Of a stretch of DNA of 64,000 bases, positions 1 through 10,391 are shown one piece after another. The notes under the pieces are model-generated. The model had not been told where the DNA came from. It did not search any database and saw only the letters and a program-made list of their open reading frames with translations. The first letter of the stretch is position 1, and every line of letters begins with the position of its first letter. Both the position numbers and the translations under genes were made by a program. The stretch comes from Hemicordylus capensis (Eukaryota; Chordata; Lepidosauria; Squamata; Cordylidae): contig NC_069670.1 in the NCBI RefSeq assembly GCF_027244095.1, positions 15,891,320 to 15,955,319 on the forward strand, read 5' to 3'.

Positions 1-738
1 CTGACAATAAAATTCAGCCATCCCAGGTCCTTGGGAAAGACTCGATGTCTAGATAAAATGAACCAGTCAATGAAACCTGTCTGACTGTGTGAATAAATAA
101 ATAATAATAATAAATAACAAAAAACCACACCTGCTTTTCAACAAATTTTTCATATAGAAAAATAATAGTACATAAATAAAGATGGCTGCCTCACAACTGG
201 ACAGTAAACCTAGATTTTCATTGTTTTATCTTTCACGTTATGTTGTGAATATATCTATGCATCTGAGAGACAGACTGCCCTCTCGTCATCTCTTCTGCCT
301 TGTGGGCTTCACCCTGCTGCTGCACAGACTGTCTGATCCCTTGCTAAGGAGACATCTCTGGTGATCTGTCAGCAGGTGTGCTTTTCCACACATTTCCAAA
401 TGTGTGCACAGAACAACGCTTGCCAGGTTTGATCTCGAGGCAGCCAGAGTCCATGATCAGAACTCTCTCCCTCAGAGACCAGGGACGTCTGCCGTTCAAA
501 TACGACTCAGGCACAGATTCTTATACAGAGAAATTTTGCATCAACAGAGCACATTTTAGAGTGCCTGCTACAACATCTAACCACCTGCAAAATGCTCATG
601 TCACTGGGATTTCAACCAATCTGTCCCAGTCCATGGTTGTGTTGCTCTATGATTCCACATCATATGATTCCTGATTCCACATGCCTCATAGGAGGGCTGG
701 CTCTTTGACAGGTCTGTTCAAAGTGCCTCTTGACTTAC

Positions 739-820
739 CTACAGGAGTAGAGAACAAGAGAAGGAGAGCAGATCAGGTGAAGCTGATGGAAGATCTCAGG
801 ATGGGGAGGCCTTTTATACC
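739..820 (-). promoter_or_regulatory. Promoter and non-coding exon 1 of a C-type beta-protein gene whose coding exon is outside the window
   Basis: On the minus strand a TATA box (GGTATAAAAG, 811-820) is followed by CCATCAGCTTCA, the likely start region near 785, then an exon of about 48 bases ending in CTGTAG and a GTAAGT donor whose GT begins at 738. Bases 1-738 are intron. By comparison with unit 2, the acceptor and coding exon would lie roughly 250 to 750 bases left of base 1. Confidence 0.8.
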
Positions 821-2485
821 ATTTTCTCGGTGTCCCATGCTGGCCCCGTCAGCTTGGAGACACCAATTTGTGCCTGTGGTTTTAATTAGCAAGCAGCCCA
901 GAGCCATTTGGGAACTGCATCATGCCCCCAAATTACTTTAATGACTCTCAAAGGAGAGGTAAAGTGTTAGCATTTTGACAGATTTGCACATTGTGGCTGG
1001 CACATTTCTGACACTTTGATCTTCTCCTTTGCATTCCTCAGCAAAAATGCATTTCCTTGTTTCCTTCTTCTGTGGCACTGACATCAAGAGGAGTTGGGGC
1101 CCTCTTCATTCTTCTCAAAAATGGCTGATCACAGGGGTTTGCATCCAGACTATGTAACTCAATGGTACTATTCAGGAGTTACTCAAAAGGACACCTTAAT
1201 TTCCTTGGGATGTACGTTCACTAATTAATCAGTTTCAGTGAGTTCCAGTGAAATACCTGCCCTGTTTCATGCCGCAGATTCCATTTAGGATCATAAGAAC
1301 ATACAAAGATCTGACCTAAGGCCCATCTCCCAGTTTCACACAGTGGCCCACCAGATACCTTGACAAGCCACACAACCAGGAGATGAAGGCCTTCCTCCTC
1401 TCCTTCTGGCCTCCCATACTTGGAGGCCTTCTGCCTCTGAGCCTGGATGTAGCCTCTGGGCTTGAAGACAAGTAGCCTTCAATAAGCTTGTCCCCCGTGA
1501 ATTTGCCAAATCCTGCCTTAAAGCCATCAAAGCTGGCAACTATCTCTACATCCCATGGCAGAGAGTTCCACAGATTTCAGTTTATATTTGTGCATTATCT
1601 GGAATATTCACAGGCCACTTTCAACCAACCAAAGTTCTTGAAGTGGTTTCCATAGGGAGAAGAGGGAGAAGATGGATCCCTCTCCCAAAGGGCTCTCAAC
1701 CAAGGCAGCGTTGGATGTTGTAAAAATCCCCGTTGTACAGTGAGGAGGAAGGAGGGAGGAAGTCCCGCCCTGCCATATTACTCACCTGCATGCCTTCCTG
1801 CTCACGCTTACAGTGGGGCTTGTCTGAAGAGCGCAGAGCCCTACCCGTGATGGTGGGCACATCCATGAATGTGAGGGTGGATCGATCCAACCTCACCATC
1901 ACAGCAGTGCCTATAATCACATAATCGCTTCCCTTTTCTGGCAAGCCCTTTCATAACCATGAGTGGCGTGGCGTGTGGATGATCGATGTAGCAGGGGTGG
2001 GACCCCCTCCCCCTTCATTCTGCTGTGGGGCTTTTGGCTCCAGTGGGGCTTTTGGATAACATCTGAAGGAAGTTTAAGTAACTCTCCAAACGACGTGCCG
2101 CAAGAGGACCTGAAGAAGGTTTCCTATCCGCAAGGGGATGACTATCTTAAAAAGAGACACAAGGGAAATAGCAGCGACAGCCACTGGTGGGATGATGTCC
2201 AGGGCTGGGTAAGGACTCTTGCTCTCCCCCTGTGCAGTACAAGAGAGCCGCCATTTTGAAAAGGCACCCCTTAACCGAGCTAGCAGGAATCCCTGACCTT
2301 TGCCTGAGGGGTAAAGGTCATATATCATTGATGTCCCATCTCCTCACTCTGCTTTGGAACCCAAAGAGTTCCCAATGTGGTTCCCAGAGCAAAAGCAGAG
2401 CCCCCAGGGCATGGGGCACACAGTCTAGAAAGTAACCCCAGGGATACAACCAGCAACAGCCAGTGGGAAGGAGGCTTTATTTGAC
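821..2485. other. Divergent C-A intergenic region, left part: no gene
   Basis: Shared upstream DNA of the divergent C and A promoters. Next to the C promoter is a TAATTA-containing stretch near 885. Bases 1290-1590 resemble a dispersed retroposon tail common in squamate genomes; the family was recognised from memory only. A degenerate copy of the 72-bp repeat sits at 2215-2270. Short open frames here are not conserved-looking proteins. The same content is at 22962-24629 and 45128-46790. Confidence 0.6.
1290..1590. mobile_element. Old interspersed retroposon fragment (family uncertain)
   Basis: The stretch containing CACACAGTGGCCCACCAGAT and CATCCCATGGCAGAGAGTTC matches the general pattern of a very common squamate repeat, probably a LINE 3' tail or a SINE. 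It occurs once per unit (also about 23431-23731 and 45597-45897). The family was not verified. Confidence 0.45.
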
Positions 2486-2735
2486 TGAAGGGGGACAGTT
2501 TCTCTCCCTCTGCTCAGTACAAGAGAGCCGCCATTTTGAAAAGGAATATCATGGTGGGCTGAAGAGGGACAGTTGCTCTCCCCCTGCTCAGAACAAGAGA
2601 GCTGCCATTTTGAAAAGGGATATCATGCTAGGCTGAAAAGGGACAGTTGCTCTCCCCCTGCTCAGTACAAGAGAGTTGCCATTTTGAAAAGGGGATATTA
2701 CTGCTAGGCTGAAGAGGGACAGCTCCTCTGCTCCT
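2486..2735 (+). repeat. Tandem repeat of about 72 bp, three copies plus a partial
   Basis: Repeated block with GAGGGACAGTTGCTCTCCC, CTGCTCAGTACAAGAGAG and GCCATTTTGAAAAGG, starting near 2489, 2561 and 2634, then a shortened copy. Related single copies lie at 2215-2270 and 11465-11520, so the motif is older than the unit duplication. Confidence 0.85.
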
Positions 2736-3602
2736 TTAACAGGTGTCTTTTTGGCCCTGTTGGCGAAGGGGAGTCCCAAGATGCCCGGATGATGGTTTCC
2801 TGTCCCAAACAGGCTTACAATCCAAAAAAGAATCCAAAAGAAACCGAAAAAAACCATGAGCAACAACCACTGGGAGGGACCCTCTGATGGGCTGTAGAGG
2901 GACTCAACCCAAACATTTATCCCAACGTTTCCAGCAAACCCTTTGAGGTTTTCCTCAAAGAACTCAAAATGGTTTTGAAGGGACCAAAATGAATGTGTGT
3001 GGCGTAGCTTCTCTTGAAAGAAGTAGAGGTGTTTTGCCTAAAACAAACCCTCTAAATTCAGCTCATCTTTTCCCAGCCTGTAGGCAGCGAAAATTTGGAG
3101 GAAATGTGTGAGATAATTCTCCAAGGGTTATCCTCAGTAAGGACCCTGAAATCCTCCTTTTTGACAATTCAGCTTCTTCTTGCCTGAAATTCTCTTCTGA
3201 ATTTTACCTCAGAACCAGTTCAGTTCCAACCTCAGCATTATCTCTGACCTGTCCAGTCCCAGCAAGAAGACAAAAGATATCCTAAACTGCCCTGAGCTGC
3301 TGATGCAAGAACATCAAAGATTTTCATTCCCGCCCTCTGGGGATTCCCAATCCCTATTTCTCAACATCAAATAAACTGAAGTGAGTTCAAGTCAGCAGAT
3401 TTAAAAAGAAGCGAGAGATAGAAAAAATAAATGTGTGGAGAGGTGCTGGATGATTAGCATTGCATTTAGACAACTTAATTCATCACCACAGCTATGCAGA
3501 TGCACAGTAATTTTGGGACATGAAAGGAAACTTGTCAACAGCCAAGTCTAAGGTTAGCTAGAATGATGGAGCATCCGAACCACAAGAGAGGCGGGGGAAC
3601 TG
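2736..3602. other. A promoter-proximal region, no gene
   Basis: Unique-looking AT-rich DNA up to the A TATA box. Within about 180 bases of the TATA box it has homeodomain-like TAAT cores, an octamer-like ATTAGCATTGCATTT segment and AACCACAAG, a RUNX-like site. These are short motifs seen by eye and are only candidates. Copies are at about 24796-25692 and 47040-47904. Confidence 0.4.
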
Positions 3603-3684
3603 TATAAAAGCTCCACCTTCCCTCTGTCCTTCCATCAGCTTCATTCGACTCTCCTGTCTTCACTGCATCTTCTCAGAGAAGCCG
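3603..3684 (+). promoter_or_regulatory. TATA box and non-coding exon 1 of gene A1
   Basis: TATAAAA at 3603-3609. The probable start is near 3630 in CCATCAGCTTCATTC. The exon ends AGAAGCCG at 3684 and is followed by GTAAGT. The intron runs 3685-4761 and ends TTTTCCAG. The start-region motif is shared with the C promoter, which supports the placement of the transcription start. Confidence 0.85.
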
Positions 3685-3979
3685 GTAAGTCCGTTTTCTT
3701 GGTGGTGTTTGGATAGAGTCTCGTTGAGACAGAGCTTGGTGGATCTTCCACCTTGAGTCTTCTGTTCTTCAGAAAATGGAGTGGTTGACAGCTAGGCTAG
3801 GATTACTTTGCCACTGAATGCCAGGCATTGTGGAGCAAAACCGGGAAGGGGCTATTTCCTCCGTGCCTGACTTGTGGACTTCTCAACGCCACCTTGCTGG
3901 ACCACGGCTGGAAACAGGAGGCTGAACTGGATGGGTTTTAGTCTGATCCAGCAGTTCTCTTGTGTTTCTTCTCAGAAGA

Positions 3980-4285
3980 ATAATGGACACTGCCTTATAT
4001 TGAGCCAGACCATTGGTCATTCCAGCTCAGGACTGAGGACTGAGTTAGACTGGCAGCAGCTCTCCAAGGTTTCTGGCATGGGTCTTTCCCAGACCCACCT
4101 GCAGATGCTTCCAGAGAACCTTCTGCATGCAAAGCAAATGCTCTGCCATGAAGTTTACATTGGCTGGCACCGGTTCTCATAGGTTTCAGGTGGGTATTTT
4201 CTCAGCCTCACCCGGTGGTGCTGCCAGGGATGGAAGCGTTCTGCATGCAAAGCAGCTGTTACACCACTGATCTACAGCCCCATCC
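3980..4285 (-). mobile_element. Two adjoining tRNA-derived SINE fragments in the A1 intron
   Basis: Read on the minus strand these have a tRNA-like head (TGCTTTGCATGCAGAAGG) and the tail TGACTCAGTATAAGGCAG in degraded form. The first spans about 3980-4165 and the second about 4165-4285. Equivalents lie at 26065-26360 and 48282-48590. Confidence 0.75.
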
Positions 4286-4292
4286 TCTTGCT

Positions 4293-4428
4293 CAGGGCTG
4301 CTCAACTTGGGTCCTCCTGCAGATGTTGCCCTACAACTCCCATAATTCCTGGCTGTAGACCACTGTGGTTGGGCATTCTGGGAGCTATATTCCAAAAACA
4401 GTGGGAGGGCCAAAGTTGAGCAGCCCTG
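4293..4428. mobile_element. hAT-like MITE, 136 bp, in the A1 intron
   Basis: Near-palindromic element with matching ends CAGGGCTGCTCAACTT and AAGTTGAGCAGCCCTG and an inner TACAACTCCCATAATTCC stem. It encodes nothing. A clear 8-bp target duplication is not visible here, but a sister element of the same length at 12750-12885 has one. Confidence 0.85.
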
Positions 4429-4783
4429 CCCAAGCTCTTCACTTGGTGGATATATATGAGAGGAGTGTGTAGTGGTCAGAGGCCTGAATATGAGCAAGGG
4501 TGGAATCCTTGCTTGTGAAGACAATGCCACCAGAATTTGGCCAATCTAGCTTTGAAATTCCACAGGGCTTTGGAGGTGGGAAAACCTTATTAATACATGC
4601 AAGCCAGAGGAAATGAAATGAAATGAAATTCTGAAAACCTCACCAGGTTTAACTGGTGGCATCTTGGCTCCTGCGATGGTCCGAGCACAGTAACAAGATC
4701 CACGACTGAGGTAGGGAATAAGAGTTCATTTCTGATGCCTTCTGTTCTGCCAATTTTCCAGACTCACCTCCATCTTACCAGCC

Positions 4784-5344
4784 ATGGTTAACTGCGGATC
4801 AGCCTGCACCGTCCCATCCTGTGCTTCTACCCCAGTGGTCGGTTTCGGCTCTGCAGGGAATGGCTTAGGCTATGGCCTTGGTGGTCTTGGCTCTGGCTCT
4901 GGCTTTAGTGTTTTTGGCTCTGGCTCTCGCCTTAGTGTTATTGGCTCTGGCTATGGCCTTGGTGGTCTTGGCTCTGGCTCTGGCCTTGGCTACGGAGGTC
5001 TGGGCTCTGGCTATGGAGCCGTCGAAACTTCTAGCAACCTGGGCACCCTGACCGGAGTCTACCCTTCTTGCATCAACCAGCTCCCCCCAGCAGAGGTCGT
5101 GGTCCAGCCTCCCGCCTCCGTGGTGACCATCCCAGGAGCCATCCTGTCCGCTAGCTGCGAGCCCGTCTCCGTGGGAGGCATGACTCCCTGTGCCATTGGG
5201 GGTTCCGGGATTGTAGGATCCGGTCTCTATGGCGGCCTGGATTCTGGCTTCGGTAATGGAGTCCTTGGAAGTGGGGGTGGATATTTTAGAAGGGGGGCTT
5301 TCCTGGGGCGCCGTGGGAGCGCCTGTGGGAACATCTGCATATAA
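4784..5344 (+). CDS. Glycine-rich corneous beta-protein (beta-keratin), gene A1
   Basis: Structural protein of hard squamate epidermis (scale, claw); members of this family assemble into beta-sheet filaments in the cornified layer. 186 residues. The N-terminus MVNCGSACTVPSC has Cys 4, 8 and 13. A Gly/Ser/Tyr/Leu repeat domain runs from about residue 21 to 79. The beta-core, with PPAEVVVQPP and VVTIPGAILSASC, covers about 101-125. A Gly-rich tail follows and ends CGNICI, with Cys 136, 181 and 185. The start codon is in CCATGG and lies 22 bases after the splice acceptor. It is the longest A copy, because its repeat domain has extra GSGSG and GYGLGG blocks. It has a few private changes, such as Asp 153 and Ser 163 in the tail. 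Divergently paired with the C gene promoter at 811. Confidence 0.93.
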   Translation: MVNCGSACTVPSCASTPVVGFGSAGNGLGYGLGGLGSGSGFSVFGSGSRLSVIGSGYGLGGLGSGSGLGYGGLGSGYGAVETSSNLGTLTGVYPSCINQLPPAEVVVQPPASVVTIPGAILSASCEPVSVGGMTPCAIGGSGIVGSGLYGGLDSGFGNGVLGSGGGYFRRGAFLGRRGSACGNICI

Positions 5345-5647
5345 ACCTCTTAATGCTGAAAAGAAGATCCCAATGAAAGCAGAAATGACCAGGAACGGAC
5401 AGCCACCATCGAGTTCTGTGACGGAGCATCTAGACCCGGAGTGAGAAGAGCCATGAGGTTCCGGGACCATCCTCCCAGCCTCCAGCTCCTGTATTAACGT
5501 CCGCTACCCCTCTCTTGCCCCCCTTTCCGCTTTGTTTCCTGAATGTCTCCTTTCCAAGACGGAGCCCCACTCTCTTCTTGAGCTTGCCTGTATCATTTTC
5601 ACAACCGTCATCTCCTACAATTGTTCCCTCCACTCCTTTTCAATAAA
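5345..5647 (+). terminator. 3' UTR and poly(A) signal of gene A1
   Basis: AATAAA at 5642-5647 about 300 bases after the stop codon. The UTR and the following 250 bases are closely similar, in reverse orientation, to the 3' flank of gene C at 20640-21187. Confidence 0.85.
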
Positions 5648-6542
5648 ATCCATGCTGCACTCTAACACGACTCTCTTGGTCTGCTTGAACCCCCCCGGCC
5701 CAATCTATGAGCGTGTGGTGGGGGCTGTCTCCAGATCTCAGGGAGGGCTTTGGACTGAGAACACAGAACCACAGGTGGGAGGGCTCAGAGGCAAGTGTGG
5801 AGAGGAAGGGCACACAAGCTGAGGAGAGGACTTCTTCACCTCTATTCACTATCCCACTTCCAGGTGGAGAAATGGAGACTCATTGGGGTGATGTGTCCAC
5901 CCCACGTGTGTGTGTGTGGGGAGGGGTGAATGTGTGTTGGGGGTTAAATGGGGCAAAAGATGGGGTAGCAGCTAGCTTGCCCCCTTCCCACAGAATGCCC
6001 CTGTAAAGATCTTTAGGTGGCAGAATTCCAGATTATACTGGTCACAGGGAGGGAGGGAGGGAGGGAGTCCCCCTGCATCAGAACTCCTCTGTCTGCAGTA
6101 AACAAAGTGAAAAATATTTCTGCACATGCCCAGCAACAACTTCACCCATAAGAGGTTTTCTTTAAGGTTTATTTCCCTTTGCAGGGAAACAACTCTGCAC
6201 ATGTTCAGAGGCACTCAGTCTCAGGTGACAAGACGACAGGTTTATAAGCAGAAGGCGGCATCTCTAAACTCCAGGGAGAAGATGAACAAAACCACTTCAA
6301 AATGAATGCTGATGCGGGAAACCACCTTTTCTTGACTTTGTTCCTTCTTACGGCAGCAAATAGCCTGGATCCGTGGGTTTTAATTAAGCAGAAGCTCTCG
6401 CGTTAGCCCAAACTGGCTACTGTTCCTGTTCCTCAGAAGACTGAGTTCACTCAAATCCTCAGGTCAGGGCAGTTTTTAAATTAATTAAAACAGAATTACA
6501 ATGCTAAACAATATAGATCCAGACACAAACAGCAAAACAAAT

Positions 6543-6810
6543 TGCAGGCAGGAGTCTCTCCTAACCCTACCTAGAGATGCTGCCAGGGACTGAACCTGGA
6601 ATTCCCAGCATGCAAAGCAGATGCTCTTCCACTGAGCTATGGCTCCACACCCCATGAAAGCCTGCTTGACTGCTAGGAGGGCCCAACGGGAGATAGTACC
6701 AAGAGTTGCACTGGGTTATGCCCTTATAAAAGCCGATTAAATTGATACCCCTGAAGGGTCATGAGCTGTTATTTGGCATGGCTGTGGTGGGAGGTGGGGA
6801 GTGGGGAGTG
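6543..6810. repeat. Segment duplicated downstream of both A and B
   Basis: A SINE remnant plus flanking unique sequence (through CTTGACTGCTAGGAGGGCCC and CCTGAAGGGTCATGAGCTGT) recurs in the same orientation at 18409-18660. Because flanking non-SINE sequence is shared, this is a segmental duplicate and not two independent insertions. Confidence 0.8.
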
Positions 6811-7463
6811 GTGGCAGAGACCCACACATGATGCAACAGAACACCATACTGCTACCCCACTGGTGGAACCACAGTGAAATGTCCATAATCATCAGTGTTA
6901 TTTGACCAGTGGGGGACGTCTCATTTCACCTGTGGACTGTTGGAAGTCTAAAATCTTTGCCCGTTGCATGTCTGCCTCCAATACAACTCCAAAGGGGACC
7001 TGGGACTTTCTGGGGAAGAGAAGATATCAGCTAGCAACAATAGTGTCATCTTCTCCCAGTGCAAATGGGTGTCTCATTCCAAGCACTCCCAAGAGATCCC
7101 CAGCTATAAGGAGACCACCTTCTAACCAATGGTCCCACTGATGAAACATCACCCCCTTGGTCTGGGCTGTCCGCCAGCAACCTGCCTAGCCAAGAGATGG
7201 TTATCTTTGGAAGCTGTAACACTTTACTGGCTGCTTGCTTTGTTTCCCCTCTCCTCACTGTGAATGGTCACTAACTTCTCCTGTCTCTGCTGCTTACCCT
7301 GTGAAGGTCTGTATCCTTTTTCTCTCCCCCAGAGAGAGCTGGTTTTGTTAAAAAGGCAGGTGGCACCCACTCCCCAGTATGGAACTCATTCTAGTAAGCC
7401 ACAACACATTATCATGAAATTTATTCTCAGAACCACATTTCTACAAAAGTGATTGCAGAAAGA

Positions 7464-7466
<3 letters not shown>

Positions 7467-7513
<47 letters not shown>
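7467..7513 (+). repeat. (GT)n microsatellite
   Basis: Uninterrupted GT run, about 23 repeats. Present at 29515-29561 and 51690-51736 with similar length. Confidence 0.95.
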
Positions 7514-7517
<4 letters not shown>

Positions 7518-7868
7518 TCATGGTGGAGAGGTGGAGATGAATCTGAAACACAATATTGCATTATTGTGACTTGTAGGTATCACAGAGCAAAAAGGAAGTA
7601 TTACATTCTGAGTGGTGTTCTTGACAGTTTCGGAAGAAAGCTAAGGTTCCCTTGGCAAGTATTCTGTTTCCCAGAATAGCCAACCTTCAGGAAACCCACA
7701 AGAAGGGTGTTGAAGACAGTAGCGATCCCTTGCTATTTGCCCATTCCCTACACAGCAACTTCTGCTCAGAGGTAGACTACCCCTGTGGCAGGAGGTTTCA
7801 TTTATCTGCCACAGGTATCCATTCCTATACTCCCCCTCCATAGAAAAGTCTCGCTCTGTTGGTCTTAC

Positions 7869-7936
7869 CTGCTGCTCCTCTGAGAAGAAGTCGAGAGGGA
7901 GAGTTTGTCAGGGGAAGCTGTAGAGAGCTCTCTCAT
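7869..7936 (-). pseudogene. Remnant D1: orphan exon 1 lacking its TATA box
   Basis: On the minus strand, bases from about 7925 down to 7869 match the D exon 1 of units 2 and 3, including the donor boundary GCAG/GTAAGA. The DNA directly upstream is lost: relative to unit 2, 88 bases (equivalent to 29984-30071) are missing, with a 2-base CA match at the junction. No coding exon is present. This copy probably has no promoter activity. Confidence 0.75.
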
Positions 7937-8117
7937 TTTTGTTGATTCATCATAACACCAGTTAACTTTATTGTGCAGCCTGCCAGGAACATAATCAACA
8001 TCTCATGCTACAACTTAATACCTCATGGGTGTATCCAGCCCTCTTTTCCTCTTCATCTCCATGATCTCTTTTACTCTTACTGTTTCCTGGAATGATTTAG
8101 ATATTCATCAAACACAA

Positions 8118-8400
8118 GGCTGCACAATTTTGGCATGCCCGCTCTTTGTTGGACTACAACTCCCATCATTCCTGATGATTGGCCACTGTGGTGTGGATGA
8201 TGGCTGTTGTAGTCCAACAAGCACTGGAGGGCATATAATGCCCCCCATGTTCAGTGGCAGTCCAAGACCTTTGCTGCAGCATTCCCGGTAACCGGGATTT
8301 CCAAATGTTCTGGCCTACAGCTGCCATCATTCCCAGCCCAAGCACACTGCCCCTGGGAATGATGGGAGTTGTAGTCCACAGCATCGGGGAGTCCTTGGTA
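8118..8400. mobile_element. Two hAT-like MITE fragments
   Basis: Two near-palindromic segments (about 8118-8242 and 8300-8395), each with ACTACAACTCCCATCATTCC-like arms and a matching TTGTAGTCC on the other arm. Same family as 4293-4428. Present in units 2 and 3 at about 30254-30536 and 52429-52711. Confidence 0.7.
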
Positions 8401-8479
8401 CAGGGAACACTGCTAGTCATCCATCCAATGCAGAAAAGGTGAACCCTGCTCAGCAGAGAGGACAATTCATGCTCATTTC

Positions 8480-9254
8480 TAGGGATCTGCGAATCGATTT
8501 GGGTACAAAACGATTTGTACCCGAATCTACCTGTTTGTGGTGATTTGTGGACAAAACAAATTGCCCCTGTGCTAGCTGGCCAGATTTGGGTTAAAAACAC
8601 CACCCAGATTTCGGACCCGAAAGATTTGTCGATTCAGACCTCCATTTTGTGGCGATCCCTCTTGCTGTCTCCATTTTGTGTCTGGTAATTCTTTTTTAAA
8701 ATCCCACCCTCCCAAGCTTCAGATTGGTGACTTACAGTGTGCAACAACCGCCTGGCGATTCCCCCCCTGATTTCAGATTGGCTCATTTCCATTCAAATCT
8801 TGTGTTGCCAGGGGTGACTGACCCCATATTGGCTAGGGGAAGAGTCAAAGAAGGGACAAGGGTTTGAAGGAGGGGTTTGAAAATGTATTTAAGGAGGCAG
8901 GCAGCCACCATTCTGCCTTTCGGACTCATGGAAGAAGAGAGAGAGAGAAAGAGAGAGCCAGAGGAGCTGGGCTTGGCTTTGCCTGCCTGCTGCCTGGAGT
9001 GGATTCGATGCTTTTAGTTCCTGCTTTTCAGATTGAGGAAAAGAGAAGAGAATTTTTTTTCCACCCCCTTGCTGCTGCTGAGAGAATCACTGCCTGCGCC
9101 TGCTGTCTGTGCAAATCGATTCGGGTGCAAACTGATGTGTACCTGAATCTATCTGTTTTGGGAAGTTTGTGGAGAAAACAAATAACCTCTGTACTAGCTG
9201 GCCAAATTGGGTGATTCAATTTGAGTACAAATTGAATTGAAAAAACCGATCCTA
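8480..9254. mobile_element. hAT-like non-autonomous element, 775 bp
   Basis: It starts TAGGGATCTGCG and ends CCGATCCTA, so the outer bases are inverted. It is flanked by CTCATTTC and CTCATTAC, an 8-bp target duplication with one mismatch. Inside, a stretch of about 110 bp near the left end (ATCGATTTGGGTAC to GCTAGCTGGCCAGATTTGGG) recurs directly near the right end (9115-9215). No transposase frame is visible. The length is exactly 775 bp in all three units. Confidence 0.75.
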
Positions 9255-10050
9255 CTCATTACCACAAGGACTGCTATGGTTCACCTGAAGCAGGGCACAA
9301 AATGGCATCCCCCTCATATATGCATCCTCTTCCCCTTTTCTTTCATAGGAACATAGGAAGCTGCTTTATACTGAGTCAGACGACTGGTCCATCTAGCTCA
9401 GTAAATCCATCTTGCTCATTATTGCCTAAACAGACTGTCCCTATCTTGAGGATTATACAAAACAAACAAACAAACAAACAAACAAAACCCCAAATAGAAA
9501 CTCATAATCAAGAAATATGGATAAATTGGATCCTATGATACCACAATTTATTCAGTTATAAACATTAAATAATGTCACTATCAGGATACTGATCCCAATC
9601 ACAAATAAAATACCTATCAAATAGATGCACTCAAAAGCCATATATAAATACATAAACAAAGTTTCTTTGAAATAAAGTGCCACCAAGTGTTGAAAGATAT
9701 TTGAATGCTATCACAGAACCTTCACGGAAACCTTCTTGCTCGTTGAGAAACCATAGGGAAAGTGGCTATGCCTTCCTGCCCTGGATGGTGTGCTTCCTGG
9801 AAGCATCTGATTGGCCACTGTGGAAAGGAAGATGCTAGACAAGAAACGGAGCTTTGATTCAAAGATGGAGCTTTGGCTTTGATTCAAAGATGGAGCTTTG
9901 GCTTGATTCAAAGGATCTTCATATGCTCCCCATAAAGCAGGGCTACACAACTTTGGCCATCCTGCCATTGTTGGAAGACAATTCCCATGATTCCCTTCCA
10001 CAGTGGCCACTTGACTCCCTTAAGACAGTCACAACCCCTTCTGCTTCTGT
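9255..10050. other. Non-coding DNA with SINE tail and MITE fragment
   Basis: SINE tail fragment at 9347-9405, an AAAC microsatellite at about 9462-9486, AT-rich DNA, a short direct repeat of GATTCAAAGATGGAGCTTTG near 9856-9900, and a MITE fragment at 9938-10015. No gene seen. Confidence 0.6.
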
Positions 10051-10053
10051 GGG

Positions 10054-10287
10054 GGTAAAGTGTGCCATCAAATCAATTTCGACTCCTGGCATCCACAAAG
10101 CCCTGTGGTTTTCTTTGGAAGAATACAGGAGGGTTTTACCATTGCCTCCTCCTGCGCAGTATGAGATGATGCCTTGCAGCATTTATCTATATTGCTGCTG
10201 CCCAATATAGGAGCAGCAGGGATTCCAAACGGCAACCTTCTGCTTGTTACTCAAGCATGTCCCTGCTGCCCCACTTAAGGTGGCTGG
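10054..10287 (-). mobile_element. Sauria SINE
   Basis: Read on the minus strand it begins with a tRNA-like head (CAGCAGGGACATGCTTGAGT) and passes through the GCAGCAGCAATATAG region. It ends with CCTGTATTCTTCCAAAG, then the GTCGAAATTGATTTGATGGC stretch shared with Bov-B LINE tails. This family is known only from squamates and is the clearest clue to the organism. Confidence 0.85.
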
Positions 10288-10356
10288 TGTCTAAAACCTT
10301 CACCGTGCTCAGGGAACACAAGGGCACCAGGAATATACTGCAACATTTGTTGTGGG

Positions 10357-10389
<33 letters not shown>
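10357..10389 (+). repeat. (GT)n microsatellite, variable between units
   Basis: About 16 GT repeats here. In units 2 and 3 the run is longer (32491-32538 and 54671-54718). Confidence 0.9.

Positions 10390-10391
<2 letters not shown>

Larger units (their letters stand above)
5650..7860. other. A-D intergenic region, no gene
   Basis: Holds a GAGGG microsatellite at about 6047-6066, a SINE fragment at 6543-6655, a block at 6543-6810 repeated at 18409-18660, and a GT microsatellite at 7467-7513. If D once had a coding exon it should lie on the minus strand here, about 1 kb below 7869. No beta-protein-like frame is present. Equivalent regions are 27700-29910 and 49880-52085. Confidence 0.65.

Noticed and set aside
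4865-5470. Antisense frames of 180 to 201 codons opposite A and C genes
   Set aside because: Same composition effect. The sense strand has the known family, a start, splice sites and a poly(A) signal.
6238-6300. TTTATAAG box followed by an ATG, a possible further promoter
   Set aside because: No start-region motif, no splice donor in range, and no beta-protein frame downstream.
7449-7679. Frame with a CVCVCV run
   Set aside because: Translation of the GT microsatellite.
8166-8603. 145-codon minus-strand frame present in all three units
   Set aside because: It runs across two MITE fragments and the end of the 775-bp element. No family is recognisable.
8485-9216. Direct repeats of about 110 bp considered as terminal repeats of an LTR element
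   Set aside because: Outer ends are inverted TAGGGATC/GATCCTA with an 8-bp target duplication, there are no viral-type coding remains, and the direct repeats do not reach the outer ends.
10357-10389. Regular short repeats considered as CRISPR-like
   Set aside because: Simple GT, GGAT and hexamer runs with no unique spacers, in a vertebrate genome.
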